Source: Vulcanisaeta sp. JCM 14467 (GTDB lineage Archaea; Thermoproteota; Thermoprotei; Thermoproteales; Thermocladiaceae). Taken from it: a stretch of 64,000 nt of DNA. The notes under the pieces were generated by a model. The model saw nothing but the letters and a program-made list of their open reading frames with translations, was not told where the DNA came from and ran no database searches. The DNA lies in assembly GCF_001316245.1 (NCBI RefSeq), contig NZ_BBDM01000013.1, forward strand, positions 17,344 to 81,343, given 5' to 3'. The first letter of the stretch is position 1; each line of letters begins with the position of its first letter. Below are positions 1-9,367 of the stretch, piece by piece. A program made the position numbers and the translations under genes.

Positions 1-1030
1 CGTTATCATACCAATTAATTGATTGGCCATTAAACGAGTAGCCAAAGGCGACCCAGGGATAGCCGCTGCTTGATAGGCCGGTCTTGATAATGAGGTATAC
101 GGTGAGTGGTAGGCTTACATGCGTGGTTGGTAGGTAATAACCGTAGTAATGATCCTTTCCTGAGGTATATACCGCGCCATTACCGCTGATTAAGGCATTG
201 CTCAGCATTGAGGGGTATGACGAGAAGTTCCATATGTTGTCCCAGACATATGCAATATTACTCAGTGAGTTCAGGCTGAAAATGTCCTGAGGCCAATAGT
301 ACTGAACCTGCCCGCTGGTCGTTTTCACGACCATGATTACATTCATCTCTACACTAAACCAATTACTACCAGGCTCAACGCTACCGCTTGGGCATGCATT
401 GGGCTCTTGGGTGTAGGCGTTGTTTATTGTGGCTATGCCAATGAACTCGTTGGTCCTGTAGCTGTAGGCGAATAATGAGCCGTTGATGAAGGTAATGCCG
501 TAGTCAGTAATGCCTATTGGGAATGCCCAATCACTACTTTCGGCACTGTTTGTTAAACCCGCGAAGTAAATGACGTATACGGATCTAGTCCCTGGGTTAT
601 ATACGACTACATAGTACATGCCCGGTTCATTAACGTAGTAATAACCCGTAATGTTCGTGCCGCTCTCCGAGTATAGGTAACCACTGACATTCCTACTAGT
701 AATAAATGTCTCGAACTCCTGATTATTAAATATGTAGAATGTAATGGGTAATTCACTCCACGCACTGAAATATATGTATGAGGGTCTTGTAACATTAAGG
801 CCGCTCCCATCATAACCATTTGGCGGTAAGTATGATGTGAAAAGCACACCATTAGAGAAGTACATGGAAGGCTCAAACGACGGCGATGACACTACACTAA
901 ATATATTGATTGGTGGTATCCTCACAACACTGCCGAAGATGGACTGGGCATGGGCAGCGACTGGTAATGCCAATGCCATGGTGAGTATTAAGAGGATTAC
1001 GGCCCAGGTCACCCTAGCGCTAACCCTCAT
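1..1030 (-). CDS. Thermopsin-family acid protease, C-terminus beyond window
   Basis: A secreted protein of at least 343 residues runs off the left edge. The N-terminus MRVSARVTWAVILLILTMAL followed by ALPVAAHAQS is a clear signal peptide with a likely cut after AHA. The mature part is rich in Tyr, Asn, Ser and Gly, as thermopsins are, and residues about 225-250 (VEMNVIMVV...GQVQYYWPQDIF) match the family block in which a WxQ-type motif follows a hydrophobic strand. Thermopsins are pepstatin-sensitive acid proteases acting outside the cell in acidic hot habitats. The frame is open from the ATG at 1030 to base 1 with no stop, one of few long genes here without a frameshift. The catalytic residues of the family are not firmly defined, so activity is inferred. 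Sure of the family at about 0.85. Confidence 0.85.
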   Translation of the reverse strand, partial: MRVSARVTWAVILLILTMALALPVAAHAQSIFGSVVRIPPINIFSVVSSPSFEPSMYFSNGVLFTSYLPPNGYDGSGLNVTRPSYIYFSAWSELPITFYIFNNQEFETFITSRNVSGYLYSESGTNITGYYYVNEPGMYYVVVYNPGTRSVYVIYFAGLTNSAESSDWAFPIGITDYGITFINGSLFAYSYRTNEFIGIATINNAYTQEPNACPSGSVEPGSNWFSVEMNVIMVVKTTSGQVQYYWPQDIFSLNSLSNIAYVWDNIWNFSSYPSMLSNALISGNGAVYTSGKDHYYGYYLPTTHVSLPLTVYLIIKTGLSSSGYPWVAFGYSFNGQSINWYDN

Positions 1031-1241
1031 GGCCTTCACCGCGCTTAATTTAGTGCTTCGGCAATAAAAACCCAGCCACACGGCTGGAACACGCCACGCC
1101 AGTCTCGTTGGACCATTACGCTAATGATTAATGACATGTACCCTTTACGGCTTCCATCGCCCTAACCGTGAGGATTAGTTTACCTGCTTTATCCATGTTC
1201 AAGCACTAGGCAGCGTATTGAGTGGCTTATTGAGCAGGTTG

Positions 1242-2114
1242 TTACCTGTGCCTTCCCTGCGATAGTAATGCCTTCAACTCCCTATACCTCTCCCTGATCG
1301 TTGCCCTACTCACCCCAACGGCTCTGGCGATGTCCTTCATCGTCAAGCCCTTGCCCTTGGCCATGGCCGCCATGTAAATGGCCGCCGCTGCAATGCCGAT
1401 CGGGTTCTTACCGGCCACGGAGTTCCTACCCACGCTGCGTGCCCTCCTGAGTATGTTAATTGCCTCGGCAATCACGTCCCAATCAACGCCAAGCTTGGAG
1501 CCCAGCACCCTGACATAGTCAATTGGGTCGCTGAGCTTTACCTTAATCCTTAGGCTGCTCATCACGAACTTAACTGCCTCCATCACGCGGCCACCGTCAA
1601 TGCCCACGTACCTGCCCAACTCCTCGGCACTCCTTGGCGTGCGGTTATTCCTACATGCCAGGTAGAGGCATGCCGCGGCGACGACTTCGACACTCCTACC
1701 CCTGAGTAAGCCCTTACCAACGATGTCGCTGAACACCTTAAGGGCCTCGTCAATGCACGGCTTGGGTAGGCCGGCCTGGGCAGAGACCCTATTAATGACG
1801 CTGCTAGCCTCAGCGATGCTGCGGTCCTCCTCCCCAGAATAAACAATGCCCTGCCACTTCCTAAGCCTCAGTGCCTCGAGCCTACGCCTAATACTCGGCG
1901 AATCACCGCCATCCCAGGCAGTGCCAATTACGGTTGAGGAAACGCCAATGAGCGGCCCAGCCCTTGCGCCATCGGCGCTCCTCCAGTCGGGTCCAAGGTC
2001 AATGGGTCGATCATCAACGACAGTCCCATCCCTAGAGTCAATAAGAAAGCCACTAACCGGATCCCTAACCAACCAACGACCGAAGCCCTCACCAACCTCA
2101 ACGCCCGAACCCAT
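1242..2114 (-). CDS. tfb: Transcription initiation factor B homologue lacking zinc-ribbon cysteines
   Basis: TFB recruits RNA polymerase to TATA-bound TBP. Two cyclin-like repeats are visible: the first about residues 95-185 (ASSVINRVSAQAGLPK, AAACLYLACRNNRTPRS) and the second about 190-285 (NPIGIAAAAIYMAA, then a recognition helix VGVSRATIRERYRELKAL). The N-terminus (GRWLVRDPVSGFLIDSRDGTVVDDRPIDLGPDWRS) has the position and B-reader-like ending (DWRS) of a TFB zinc ribbon but no CxxC pairs, so zinc binding looks lost. I place the start at the ATG at 2114. The frame is open to 2258, but those extra 48 codons begin inside a CRISPR repeat and read unlike TFB. Length from 2114 is 290 residues, close to normal TFB (about 300-330). 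Likely a paralogue with altered promoter function. Confidence 0.85.
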   Translation of the reverse strand: MGSGVEVGEGFGRWLVRDPVSGFLIDSRDGTVVDDRPIDLGPDWRSADGARAGPLIGVSSTVIGTAWDGGDSPSIRRRLEALRLRKWQGIVYSGEEDRSIAEASSVINRVSAQAGLPKPCIDEALKVFSDIVGKGLLRGRSVEVVAAACLYLACRNNRTPRSAEELGRYVGIDGGRVMEAVKFVMSSLRIKVKLSDPIDYVRVLGSKLGVDWDVIAEAINILRRARSVGRNSVAGKNPIGIAAAAIYMAAMAKGKGLTMKDIARAVGVSRATIRERYRELKALLSQGRHR

Positions 2115-2228
2115 TTTTAAGAGGCAGCTAGGCAGCCAAGGCGAAGGGGCAAAGACCCAAGTAATCAATGCACCTACCAATTTATAAACCAGACCCTGCG
2201 AAACACCGAGCAAGCTAAACCAAGTTTG

Positions 2229-2538
2229 TTTTAGATTCTCTTTAGAGATTTCACCCACTCCTAGGTCTGGGTATTATTATTAATACTCGCAATCGCAGTT
2301 TCAGATTCTCCTTAGAGAGATGAGGTATTTAGCATCGCACGCACAATGTGCGGAGCACCCTGAACCCTGAGTTTTAGATTCTCCTTAGAGATTTCCGAAT
2401 TGCTGAAGACCCACCCCGTGGTGGGTCTCCAGGTCCCCACATTTCAGTTTCTCTTTAGAGATATTTAGTGATTATTGGTTCGAGGGCTAAGTTGCTTGGC
2501 GATTTAATTGCTTCAGATTCTCTTTAGAGATTTCGGGA
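2229..2538 (-). CRISPR. CRISPR array A: five degenerate 24-base repeats, minus orientation
   Basis: Five copies of a repeat with core AGATTCTCTTTAGAGATTTC start at 2233, 2303, 2376, 2446 and 2515 (period 69-73), leaving spacers of about 46-49 bases with unrelated sequences. Reverse-complemented the repeat reads GAAATCTCTAAAGAG then AATCTGAAA, with the GAAA end usual for crenarchaeal repeats. The copies at 2303 and 2446 carry changes at the end of the repeat. The copy at 2515 is closest to the leader, so the array is transcribed leftwards. The leftmost repeat lies just in front of the TFB gene. The same repeat occurs once more at 13101-13124. Confidence 0.85.
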
Positions 2539-2725
2539 TCGTAACTTTATTAAGTTCTTTTTAAGCCTTACCCGCCCCTTCCTATGGTTTCCATTAGAAC
2601 ATTTATCCCTACGCACGTTCACGGGCCGCGCCTATTCCAACGGTTTTCACCTGGAATTGAACCGTTATTTTAATGGGTAGATTCAATTACTCGAAAACAT
2701 GCCTCTTCCGACGGTCTATATAGGG
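2539..2725 (-). promoter_or_regulatory. CRISPR leader of array A
   Basis: Read on the minus strand this segment is collinear with the sequence before the lone repeat at 13101. Shared blocks include GGTTCAATTCCAGGTG, GTGAACGTGCGT, GGGATAAATGTTCT and GGTAAGGCTTAAAA ending about 30 bases before the first repeat, where the last block gives a TATA-like element. The conservation over about 150 bases identifies it as the A/C-type leader. On the plus strand it also contains the TATA element TCTATATAGGG (about 2715-2725) that may serve the csx1 gene, making this a divergent control region. Confidence 0.75.
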
Positions 2726-2783
2726 CTATTTACTTCCTGCATTTGCGCAGTCCTTATTAGTGCGTGGCTGCATTCAGTACCAT

Positions 2784-4401
2784 ATGAGTTATCGCGCACT
2801 CGTGGTTAGTACCTGGGGTGACTTCAGGCGTTATCAACCGGCGTACTACGTCCATGAGGGCGGCGGAGCCGGCGTTAAGTGTAATTCCTCATCCATAGCC
2901 CTAACGCAGATTCTGAGTGCCCGTGGGCATGATGTTAAGGCCCTAGTAATACTACCGTACACGCTGCTTGGTCCTGAGGATATTGGTAATGCTGGGTCAA
3001 TTGATTACCCGGTGGTTGTTGATAGGGTTGTTGGTAAGGCTAGGGAGCAAGTAAAGCAGTGGGTGGGTAGTGGTGATTGTGAGGCGGGTGACGCATTAAC
3101 CGCCTTGAGTTCGCCGTGGTCCCAGCCATGGCCTCGATAATTGACACGAAGCTTAAGTTCGAGGCTAAGCCCAACCTATACCAATTAGCCGTTTACCACA
3201 GCGTGTATAGGGCCCTGACCAGCGGTGATTATGACTGGGTCTACCTGGATACGACGCATGGCATTAACTACATGCCGCACCTGGCCAGTGAGGCTGTGAG
3301 GTTGGCGGTTCACGTCTATGCCGTTAGGAGGGGGAGGCCCATTGAGTATGTCACGGTTAATTCAGACCCATACCCACAGCGTGAGAGGCCAACGGCTAAG
3401 CCCCAGGGCCAGTCCGAGGTGCCTAACCTAACAATTTACGAGACATACCACGAGACGGCCACGCCCCAGGGCGCACCTGGCGTGGTTGGTGCCTTGTCCC
3501 TAGACATCCTTAAGTGGTACGTCAGGACCACGTCACGAAATAATCGTGGGGAATTGCACGTGGATGAGGAGGCCCTCAGGCTTGGTTTGATCCTGGGTGT
3601 TTCGTTGAGGGATGCCCTGTACCCAGTCATGTTGTCGCTTGGGGATGAAATAGGCAGGTATAGGGACGTGGTTGTGTCCGACCTGGGGAGACTCGATACC
3701 GCGCCGGTGGGTGTTAGGCGTGATGGTGATTGGACCGTGGTGGCCCACACGTATGAGCCTAGCATCCTGAGGTCTAGCGGTGGCATTATGTATAGGGCGG
3801 CAATGGCGATGCATGCATTACTCGAGGTGGCGCATAAGTTGGTTGAGGACGTTAGGGGCGAGGTTATGGTCGTGAATGGCTCGGTAGCCCTCACGATAGA
3901 CGCGCTGAGGAGGTTGAACAACGCCTATGGAAACATAACAAACCGCGCAATTGTAGAGAATGAAATAGCGAAGCTGCAGTACGTTGAAAATGACGTCAAC
4001 AGGGACTTCATGAGTAAGCACGTGGGTAGCAGTACAGGCTCATGATCTTCGAGGCACACCCATACGACCAATTATGGACCAGGTGCGTAAGGAATGAGGT
4101 CAGTGCGTGCAAGACACTTGATGACTTACTAAACGCAATAGACCGCGGCGGGGAACCTCTGGAAATCAGCGGTATTAGTACTAAGTATGACCTATGCAGG
4201 ATCGCCGCAGGTGATAGTGATGAGGCGGTCATTGATAAGTACAGGGACTTGATCTCGCACGTGGGTCTCGACATGTACAACACCTACGTAATAATCACCG
4301 AAGAAGGCGGTAAGCGCAAACCCCTAATCACGTACGGCGACAAAATAAACTGCCTAAAGGACTTAATTCACAGGAGCATAATGATCGAAATAACAGGCTA
4401 A
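2784..4401 (+). CDS. csx1: Csx1-type CARF-HEPN ribonuclease (two frameshifts)
   Basis: Type III CRISPR ancillary ribonuclease: the N-terminal CARF domain senses cyclic oligoadenylate and the C-terminal HEPN domain cuts RNA non-specifically. The start ATG at 2784 gives MSYRALVVSTWGDFRRYQPA. The family's DxTHG signature is present as YLDTTHGINYMP near residue 155. The HEPN motif R-x5-H is NRDFMSKHVG at 4000-4025. The gene is in three frames: a one-base shift near 3108 restores FAVVPAMASIID, and another near 4035 joins the HEPN motif to the last 119 residues, which end in a helix typical of Csx1 (ITYGDKINCLKDLIHR). Total about 538 residues, normal for the family. It lies between CRISPR loci A and B with no Cas10 in sight. 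A genuine short two-gene reading with an ATGA overlap at 4042 is possible but less likely. Confidence 0.85.
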
Positions 4402-4680
4402 ACAACCAAGCCCACCAAAGCCCGTGAATAAGGATCGTTAGGGCCTCCACATACGCTATGGGCTCTGAGCCTGGAATTAAGGTCCGAATCACCGAGGGCC
4501 TACAACCCATGGCAGGTCAACCAAGGCGACAGCACCAGCCCAGGGACATAGCCTAAGACCATTGGATTAGACGCAACATCGAGACGCCAGCCTCAACCAC
4601 CACCCATACGGGCGACGCGCACATCATCATTAACCACAACCAACCACTTAAGCAACCATAGAACCAAGCAACAGCCCACA
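4402..4680. other. Intergenic segment, no supported gene
   Basis: Between the end of csx1 and leader B I find no frame with a plausible start, promoter and coding character. No tRNA-like cloverleaf is visible. Confidence 0.5.
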
Positions 4681-5004
4681 GACACGAAACCATGCACTGA
4701 AGAATATTTAGTGTGCACGATACCGTGCACACAATTTTAAGCCTTTCCTTTTGGGATTGAACATATCAATGAACGTGTTGTGTGCATGGTTTCGTGCACT
4801 TTCTCCATTTTACATTGTATAAGGCATCATTAGAACAAGTACGGTTAGGTGGAATTGAATTGTTCGTTAGAACATCAATTCAATTCCTAATGCGGACCGT
4901 GGGAACAGGCACGAATCGTAGAGATTAAGAGTAGAAAGATGTTCCAATGAAACCAAAACACGAAAGAGAAAAACTTATAAAGGGGCTAATAAACAAACGC
5001 ACCG
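4681..5004 (+). promoter_or_regulatory. CRISPR leader of array B with three palindromes
   Basis: This segment is nearly collinear with 15963-16291 in front of array D. It contains a palindrome of arms GTGTGCACG and CGTGCACAC at 4711-4732, a related one at 4779-4800 (TGTGCATGG..CGTGCAC), and a half-palindrome at about 4683-4699. Further down an inverted repeat GGAATTGAATTG ... CAATTCAATTCC lies at 4851-4887. A TATA element ACTTATAAAGG at 4973-4983 sits about 25 bases before the first repeat and should drive pre-crRNA. The order and spacing of the palindromes (about 30 and 68 bases) match leader D. Confidence 0.85.
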
Positions 5005-5588
5005 GAAGATTTCAATAGAATATTGAAACTCTCGATAGGGATGCCGTTAATACGTTGCGTGAGTTAAGTAGTAATTACATTGTGAAGATTTCAATAGAAT
5101 ATTGAAACTCCTTCAAATGGTACAGGCAGGGCTATGCCAAGGCAATTCGAAGATTTCAATAGAATATTGAAACTCATAGTCATTACTCACGTGCATGAAG
5201 TAGCAGTGCCAGCCATGGAAGATTTCAATAGAATATTGAAACATTCAACTAGTACGACGACAACGACTCAGTCGTGCTACCCAGGAAGATTTCAATAGAA
5301 TATTGAAACATCCTAACGCCTATATATGCATCATCCTCACGGCTATAGTATGTGAAGTGAAGATTTCAATAGAATATTGAAACTCGATAACCTCAAAGCC
5401 GTGTTGTGCCAGCACAACATCTATATGAGGATTTCAATAGAATATTGAAACCCGAAGTAGTTCAACACGAGCGCCTTACCGCATGTCTCATCAAGGGTTG
5501 AAGATTTCAATAGAATATTAAACGGGACGCGGTTTAGGTGTTGGTTCTTTAAGGCGTATTCAGGGTGAGAGATTTCAATAGATATTGA
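5005..5588 (+). CRISPR. CRISPR array B: nine 25-base repeats, eight spacers
   Basis: Repeats of the form GAAGATTTCAATAGAATA + TTGAAAC start at 5005, 5084, 5149, 5218, 5285, 5359, 5427, 5500 and 5567. Spacers are 40-54 bases. The last three degenerate: 5427 begins GAGG, 5500 has lost one base of its end, and 5567 is GAGAGATTTCAATAG followed by ATATTGA. This erosion marks the trailer end, so the leader is on the left. The sixth spacer contains the palindrome GTTGTGCCAGCACAAC. No spacer obviously matches another part of this window. Confidence 0.97.
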
Positions 5589-6450
5589 GGGGTTGGGCTT
5601 GGGTGTGGGTTAGGTGGTTTGTTTTTTTGTTTGGGTGTTTTTGTGGGCAGTTTGTTATGGCGTTTAGTATTTCCGCCGTTATTGCCTTCCTATTCTCCAT
5701 GTCCACCCTCACCGACTGCTCCAGGTTCTTCACCTCCCAGGGCCATATCCCGGTGCGTTGCGGTGGTTGGTAGTTGATGAGGCTGTTCAATACCTTCATC
5801 ACGTCCTCGTAGTCCACATCGCATTGGGCTAGGGCATAGGCCGTGTAGGCTATTAGCTCGTCCTTCCTACCCCACCTCAGGAACTCATTTATCGCGTTCG
5901 TCAGTGCCTCGTCCTCGCTTGACGCAGCCAGTGGCGACTCTCTCACGTGTTGCTCATAGATCCTCTCGCTAATCTTCTCGGCCGTCCTCGAGACCGCCGT
6001 GTATAGCCTATAGCCTATGAGTGACACGACGATCAGCAGTAGCACCAGTGATGCAGTCATTACATAGCCACTGTACGGCCTTAACTGTGGTACCTGGGTC
6101 AAGGCAGCCGCCAAACCTAGGATGAAGAATAGGGCTACCACGGGCTTAGACACGGCAATGATGTCACCACTCACGTGCCTAAGTGATGGGGCTAGCCCAG
6201 CAAGCATTGCCGCGCCCATTATTGCTGAGCCCATGGCTGCGTATAGGAATGGTAGTGCGGCGGGTGCGTAGGGTATTGAGGCGAGCACGGCCACGCCGTA
6301 GAGCACCACGGCGGCTCCTACGTAGGTTATTGAGTGCCTAACTGGTTCCCCGTATGAGTTCCCGTAGTTTGCTGTGATGGCTCCCGCCGTAATTATGAAT
6401 AGTGCCGTGAATATGCCAGGTAGTTTGGCGTAGTGTATGAATCCCGTCAC
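5575..6450 (-). CDS. Polytopic membrane protein with cytosolic C-terminal domain (operon end)
   Basis: A protein of about 291 residues with six or seven hydrophobic segments in its first 155 residues (for example ALFIITAGAITANYG, VVLYGVAVLASIPYA, LVLLLIVVSLIGYRLY) and a charged cytosolic tail rich in Glu, Arg and Gln. I do not recognise the family. It closes the minus-strand operon with MoxR, DUF58 and DUF4129 proteins, where similar integral membrane partners are common. The start is a GTG at 6450; the frame is open back to the stop of the previous gene at 6517, so translation could begin slightly earlier. The last residues (AQPLNIY) and the stop codon are encoded by the eroded final repeat of CRISPR array B, so the original C-terminus was probably replaced or lost. 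Confidence 0.6.
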   Translation of the reverse strand: MTGFIHYAKLPGIFTALFIITAGAITANYGNSYGEPVRHSITYVGAAVVLYGVAVLASIPYAPAALPFLYAAMGSAIMGAAMLAGLAPSLRHVSGDIIAVSKPVVALFFILGLAAALTQVPQLRPYSGYVMTASLVLLLIVVSLIGYRLYTAVSRTAEKISERIYEQHVRESPLAASSEDEALTNAINEFLRWGRKDELIAYTAYALAQCDVDYEDVMKVLNSLINYQPPQRTGIWPWEVKNLEQSVRVDMENRKAITAEILNAITNCPQKHPNKKTNHLTHTQAQPLNIY

Positions 6451-6516
6451 CAGGAGCTCCGTGTTGCCTAGGAGTAGGTAGGCGAGTAATATTGGGGCTA
6501 TTAAGTCGCTATTGCG

Positions 6517-6750
6517 TTACCCGCCGCCCTCGCCGCAGTACCGCTCCTCGTCATTAGTGCCTTTCCCGCCAGCCTTAGCTAGGAATATTAATATCGGCAG
6601 TAACAATGCGTTTACGAACCACTTAATTAATGTTGATAAAAACGGCGCATGGGCCACTATCGACGGCGCCACCAGTAGTATGAGCACTAAGAAAACGGCC
6701 ACAACGCCGATCCTAATGCCGTAGTGCCTAACCACCTGCCCAAGGCTCAT
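6517..6750 (-). CDS. Small two-helix membrane protein
   Basis: A 77-residue protein beginning MSLGQVVRHYGIRIG with two hydrophobic segments (VVAVFLVLILLVAPSIV and FVNALLLPILIFLAKAG) and a short charged tail. The ATG at 6750 is 28 bases after the stop of the DUF4129 gene; the frame is open further upstream to 6855 but that part overlaps the previous gene and reads poorly. The next gene follows in the same frame after the stop at 6517-6519. Function unknown; a subunit of the membrane complex encoded by this operon is a reasonable inference. Confidence 0.5.
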   Translation of the reverse strand: MSLGQVVRHYGIRIGVVAVFLVLILLVAPSIVAHAPFLSTLIKWFVNALLLPILIFLAKAGGKGTNDEERYCGEGGG

Positions 6751-6778
6751 CCTAGACACCCCATGACCAGGGCGTTGC

Positions 6779-8029
6779 TTAGCTGTATAGCCCACGTATG
6801 AACTCCTCATACTCCCTCCTACCCACCTGGGCATGCCCATACCTAACACCCTCAAACACCCTCAGGCTAACCCAATCCCCGCAATTCGCCTCACTCATCA
6901 ACCCACGCCTAGCCAACTCCATGCAAACCTCCCTAGGCGTCTTATTCTCCACACCCTCAATGCCGTGCATGGCCATGTTAGCCCTGAAGGTATTAACCAC
7001 GTCAAACCCGTAATCCTCCACAACCAACACCCTATGCACCTCAGCAACACCACCGCCAACCCTAACCCTGACCTCGTGACAACCCGGGCTGTGGAACACA
7101 ATGCTCCGCCAACCAACTCACCCTCAGGCTCAACTCTATGGCCGCACCATTGCTCACCGTATATGGCAGTGGGTCATTAACCCTCCAGGTGAGTGGCAGG
7201 TCCTTGTCAATGCCAAGGTCAATGTACTTACTGCCTCCCCAACCCCTCAATGGTACTGGCGTTCCCTCTATGGTCATTCCCACGCCCTGGATGGCTTGTC
7301 CAGTCTTCTCCGTGGGCTTCGGCCTAGGCATCTCAGTCCTCACCCTCGGTCTCCTCGCCTGTTGCTCCTCCCTCCTTTCCTCCGTTATCTTCCTCAACCT
7401 GGCTAGGGAGTTCCTACTGCTTATTATTGTGAAGGCTAGGAGCACGGCTATTATGGCTATTAGGACCCAGAGTAGCCAGGGTAGGAATAATTTAATGACC
7501 ACGGTCTTAACAACCTCATTACTCACGGGCCCAGCCGCCCTCGCACCACCTCCACCGCCTCCGCCGCCAGGCCTGATTAATGGAACCATCAATGGCGCAT
7601 TGCTGAAGGCTATGGATAGCGCCGGCGCCCTTAACTGTGGCATTGACGTTGGCGTTGACTGTGACTGCGGTATTTGTATCCTCGGTGGTGTTGGGCTCAT
7701 TATTGGCGCGTTTATGAAGGGCATGACAATCGATATGGGCCCAAGGCCGCCTGGCCCCGAGAAGCCGAACCCGAAGCCGTGTAGCCCAATGCCGAAGCCA
7801 CTAATGCCTATTCCGAAGCCCGTCAACCCAAAGCCAGCCCCGAATATCCCCGTGCCAATGCCCACGCCGGGCATTGCGTCTTGCTAACGCTAACCACGTT
7901 AACGAGCTTATTCACAGTCGCCTTTGTCCCGCTGGTCTTAATCACTAGTGGTGTTATTGAGTTCATGAGGATCCAGGTTATTGCGAGGACTATTGCCAGG
8001 AATATTATCGCCCTGGCCCTCTCATTCAT
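6779..8029 (-). CDS. DUF4129-domain membrane protein with Gly/Phe-rich ectodomain (two frameshifts)
   Basis: Reconstructed from three frames joined near 7870 and 7090 (about 417 residues). Order: an N-terminal membrane anchor (AIIFLAIVLAITWILMN), a Gly/Phe/Ile-rich stretch of repeated GFGIG-like units (residues about 55-100), a Pro/Ser linker, a Gly run, a second membrane segment (PWLLWVLIAIIAVLLAFTII) and a cytosolic tail ending in the DUF4129 signature: FRANMAMHGI, TPREVCMELARRG, VFEGVRYGHAQV. DUF4129 proteins accompany MoxR and DUF58 genes across bacteria and archaea, supporting the operon assignment. The start overlaps the previous gene by ATGA at 8026-8029. The role is unknown; the topology suggests an outside Gly-rich region tethered to an inside domain. 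Confidence 0.7.
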
Positions 8030-8730
8030 AGCTCAACACCCCTATTCATTATTACTATAATTCCAGTGGCAATGCTCATTACCAGGAAGCCCACCAGCGC
8101 CATGCCGATCAGTGATATCGCCGCCCCAATTATAAGCACTGCCACAGGGACTGCCGTGGGTATGTCCAAGCCCCTAACCGCTGGTATAAGCAACGCCGCA
8201 CCCGTAACCGCAACACCCACCAGCCATAGTATGGTACCGTAGGTCAAGGGCCACGGTAGTGGTATCGAGGCGAATATGAATAGTGGGTTGAGCACAATCC
8301 TCATTCCCTGGGTCACCACGGGAGTGACGTCTGTGACCATCATGATTAATATGCCGATTAATGCCAGGGCAGGCCCGGCGAGGGCTATTGACGAGCCGGC
8401 CAGGGCAATGGTGTTGGCAATCGACCTCCCACCCCTCCACAGGGTGAGTATTCCGAGCCATAACCTGAGACTTGATAGTAGGGCTGCCCCGAACATGGTG
8501 ATCAAGGTCGAGTCCACAACGCCCGCGAGTATGTAGAATAGCTGCGGGGGCAACCCAAGCAATTCATACGCCTCAGCAAGCAGCTGTGGGTGCATCCACG
8601 GGCTCACCACGACTATGAACAACTCCGCGAATGCCCTAGCCGACCCCAACGGGTTATTGTCGATGCTGGCCACCAACTGCTTGGGTAGCTTAATTATTAT
8701 TATTGTTATGATGAGGCCACTATGGTCCAT
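8026..8730 (-). CDS. Polytopic membrane protein of the MoxR-DUF58 operon
   Basis: A 234-residue protein with about six hydrophobic segments, including FYILAGVVDSTLITMFGAAL, IALAGPALALIGILIMMV and VAVLIIGAAISLIGMALVGF. It has few charged residues and no recognisable catalytic motif. It overlaps the previous gene's end (8706-8730) and the next gene's start (ATGA at 8026-8029), so all are probably translated from one message. I do not recognise the family. Confidence 0.6.
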   Translation of the reverse strand: MDHSGLIITIIIIKLPKQLVASIDNNPLGSARAFAELFIVVVSPWMHPQLLAEAYELLGLPPQLFYILAGVVDSTLITMFGAALLSSLRLWLGILTLWRGGRSIANTIALAGSSIALAGPALALIGILIMMVTDVTPVVTQGMRIVLNPLFIFASIPLPWPLTYGTILWLVGVAVTGAALLIPAVRGLDIPTAVPVAVLIIGAAISLIGMALVGFLVMSIATGIIVIMNRGVEL

Positions 8731-9367
8731 ACCACGAAGGCCTTAAGCAAATCCATAAAGCCCAGGTCGCTTAGTGATACCCTGACCATGCTAACCACCC
8801 CCATGGCCCTGGCGATCAATGCCGTTGCCAGGTAGATCAATATGAACATTAGCAGTGCCATGAGCGGCGCTAGGACTAACACCCTAAGGGCCTCCATGAG
8901 TAGGGTTAGGGCCAGGGACAGGGCTATCGCGGCTGCCCCAACGCCAATGACCATGGCATTCATTAGATCCAGCTCCCTAAGCCCCTCAACGCCGTAGCCC
9001 AGCTCCCTCATCCTTCTCGCCAACCTACTGCTCGATTCGTAGACGTTTCCTAGGAAGTAGGCGTAGATCGATAGGGTCACGGCCAGGGATAGCCAGGTGA
9101 GGGCTGGCCTGCCTATGGTCCCGAGGGCCACGTGGATTGTGTACGGTATGTAGCCCATGGCGAATAGCGTTAGGGCCATGGTGGAGAATGCCGAGAATAG
9201 GCCGGCCCTACCCAATCCCCTACCCCTGGCGAGGCCCAGGGCGGCTAGGACGGTGGTTACGCCCATGAGTGCGTAGATGAAGAGCTAGAGTAGTCTGTCA
9301 TCTCCATGAGCACCAGGTACGGCGTCAGCGGTAGCACCACCGCCAACAATGCCGAGGCGATCCTCAT
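8706..9367 (-). CDS. Membrane protein of the MoxR-DUF58 operon (one frameshift)
   Basis: An ATG at 9367 overlaps the stop of the DUF58 gene (ATGA) and gives MRIASALLAVVLPLTPYLVL. A one-base shift near 9287 is needed to reach the long frame that continues LFIYALMGVTTVLAALGLA to 8706, for about 220 residues with six hydrophobic segments. Without the shift the first reading stops after about 35 codons. No known family recognised. Position and overlaps place it in the operon. Confidence 0.55.

Noticed and set aside
607..876. Minus-strand frame of 89 codons at the left end
   Set aside because: Shifted by one relative to the thermopsin-like gene, which explains the region better.
3436..3921. Minus-strand frame of 161 codons opposite csx1
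   Set aside because: Antisense to the DxTHG/HEPN coding region, Ser/Thr/Pro-rich shadow composition, no promoter.
4402..4680. tRNA gene between csx1 and leader B
   Set aside because: No GGTTCRA-type T-arm or acceptor pairing found.
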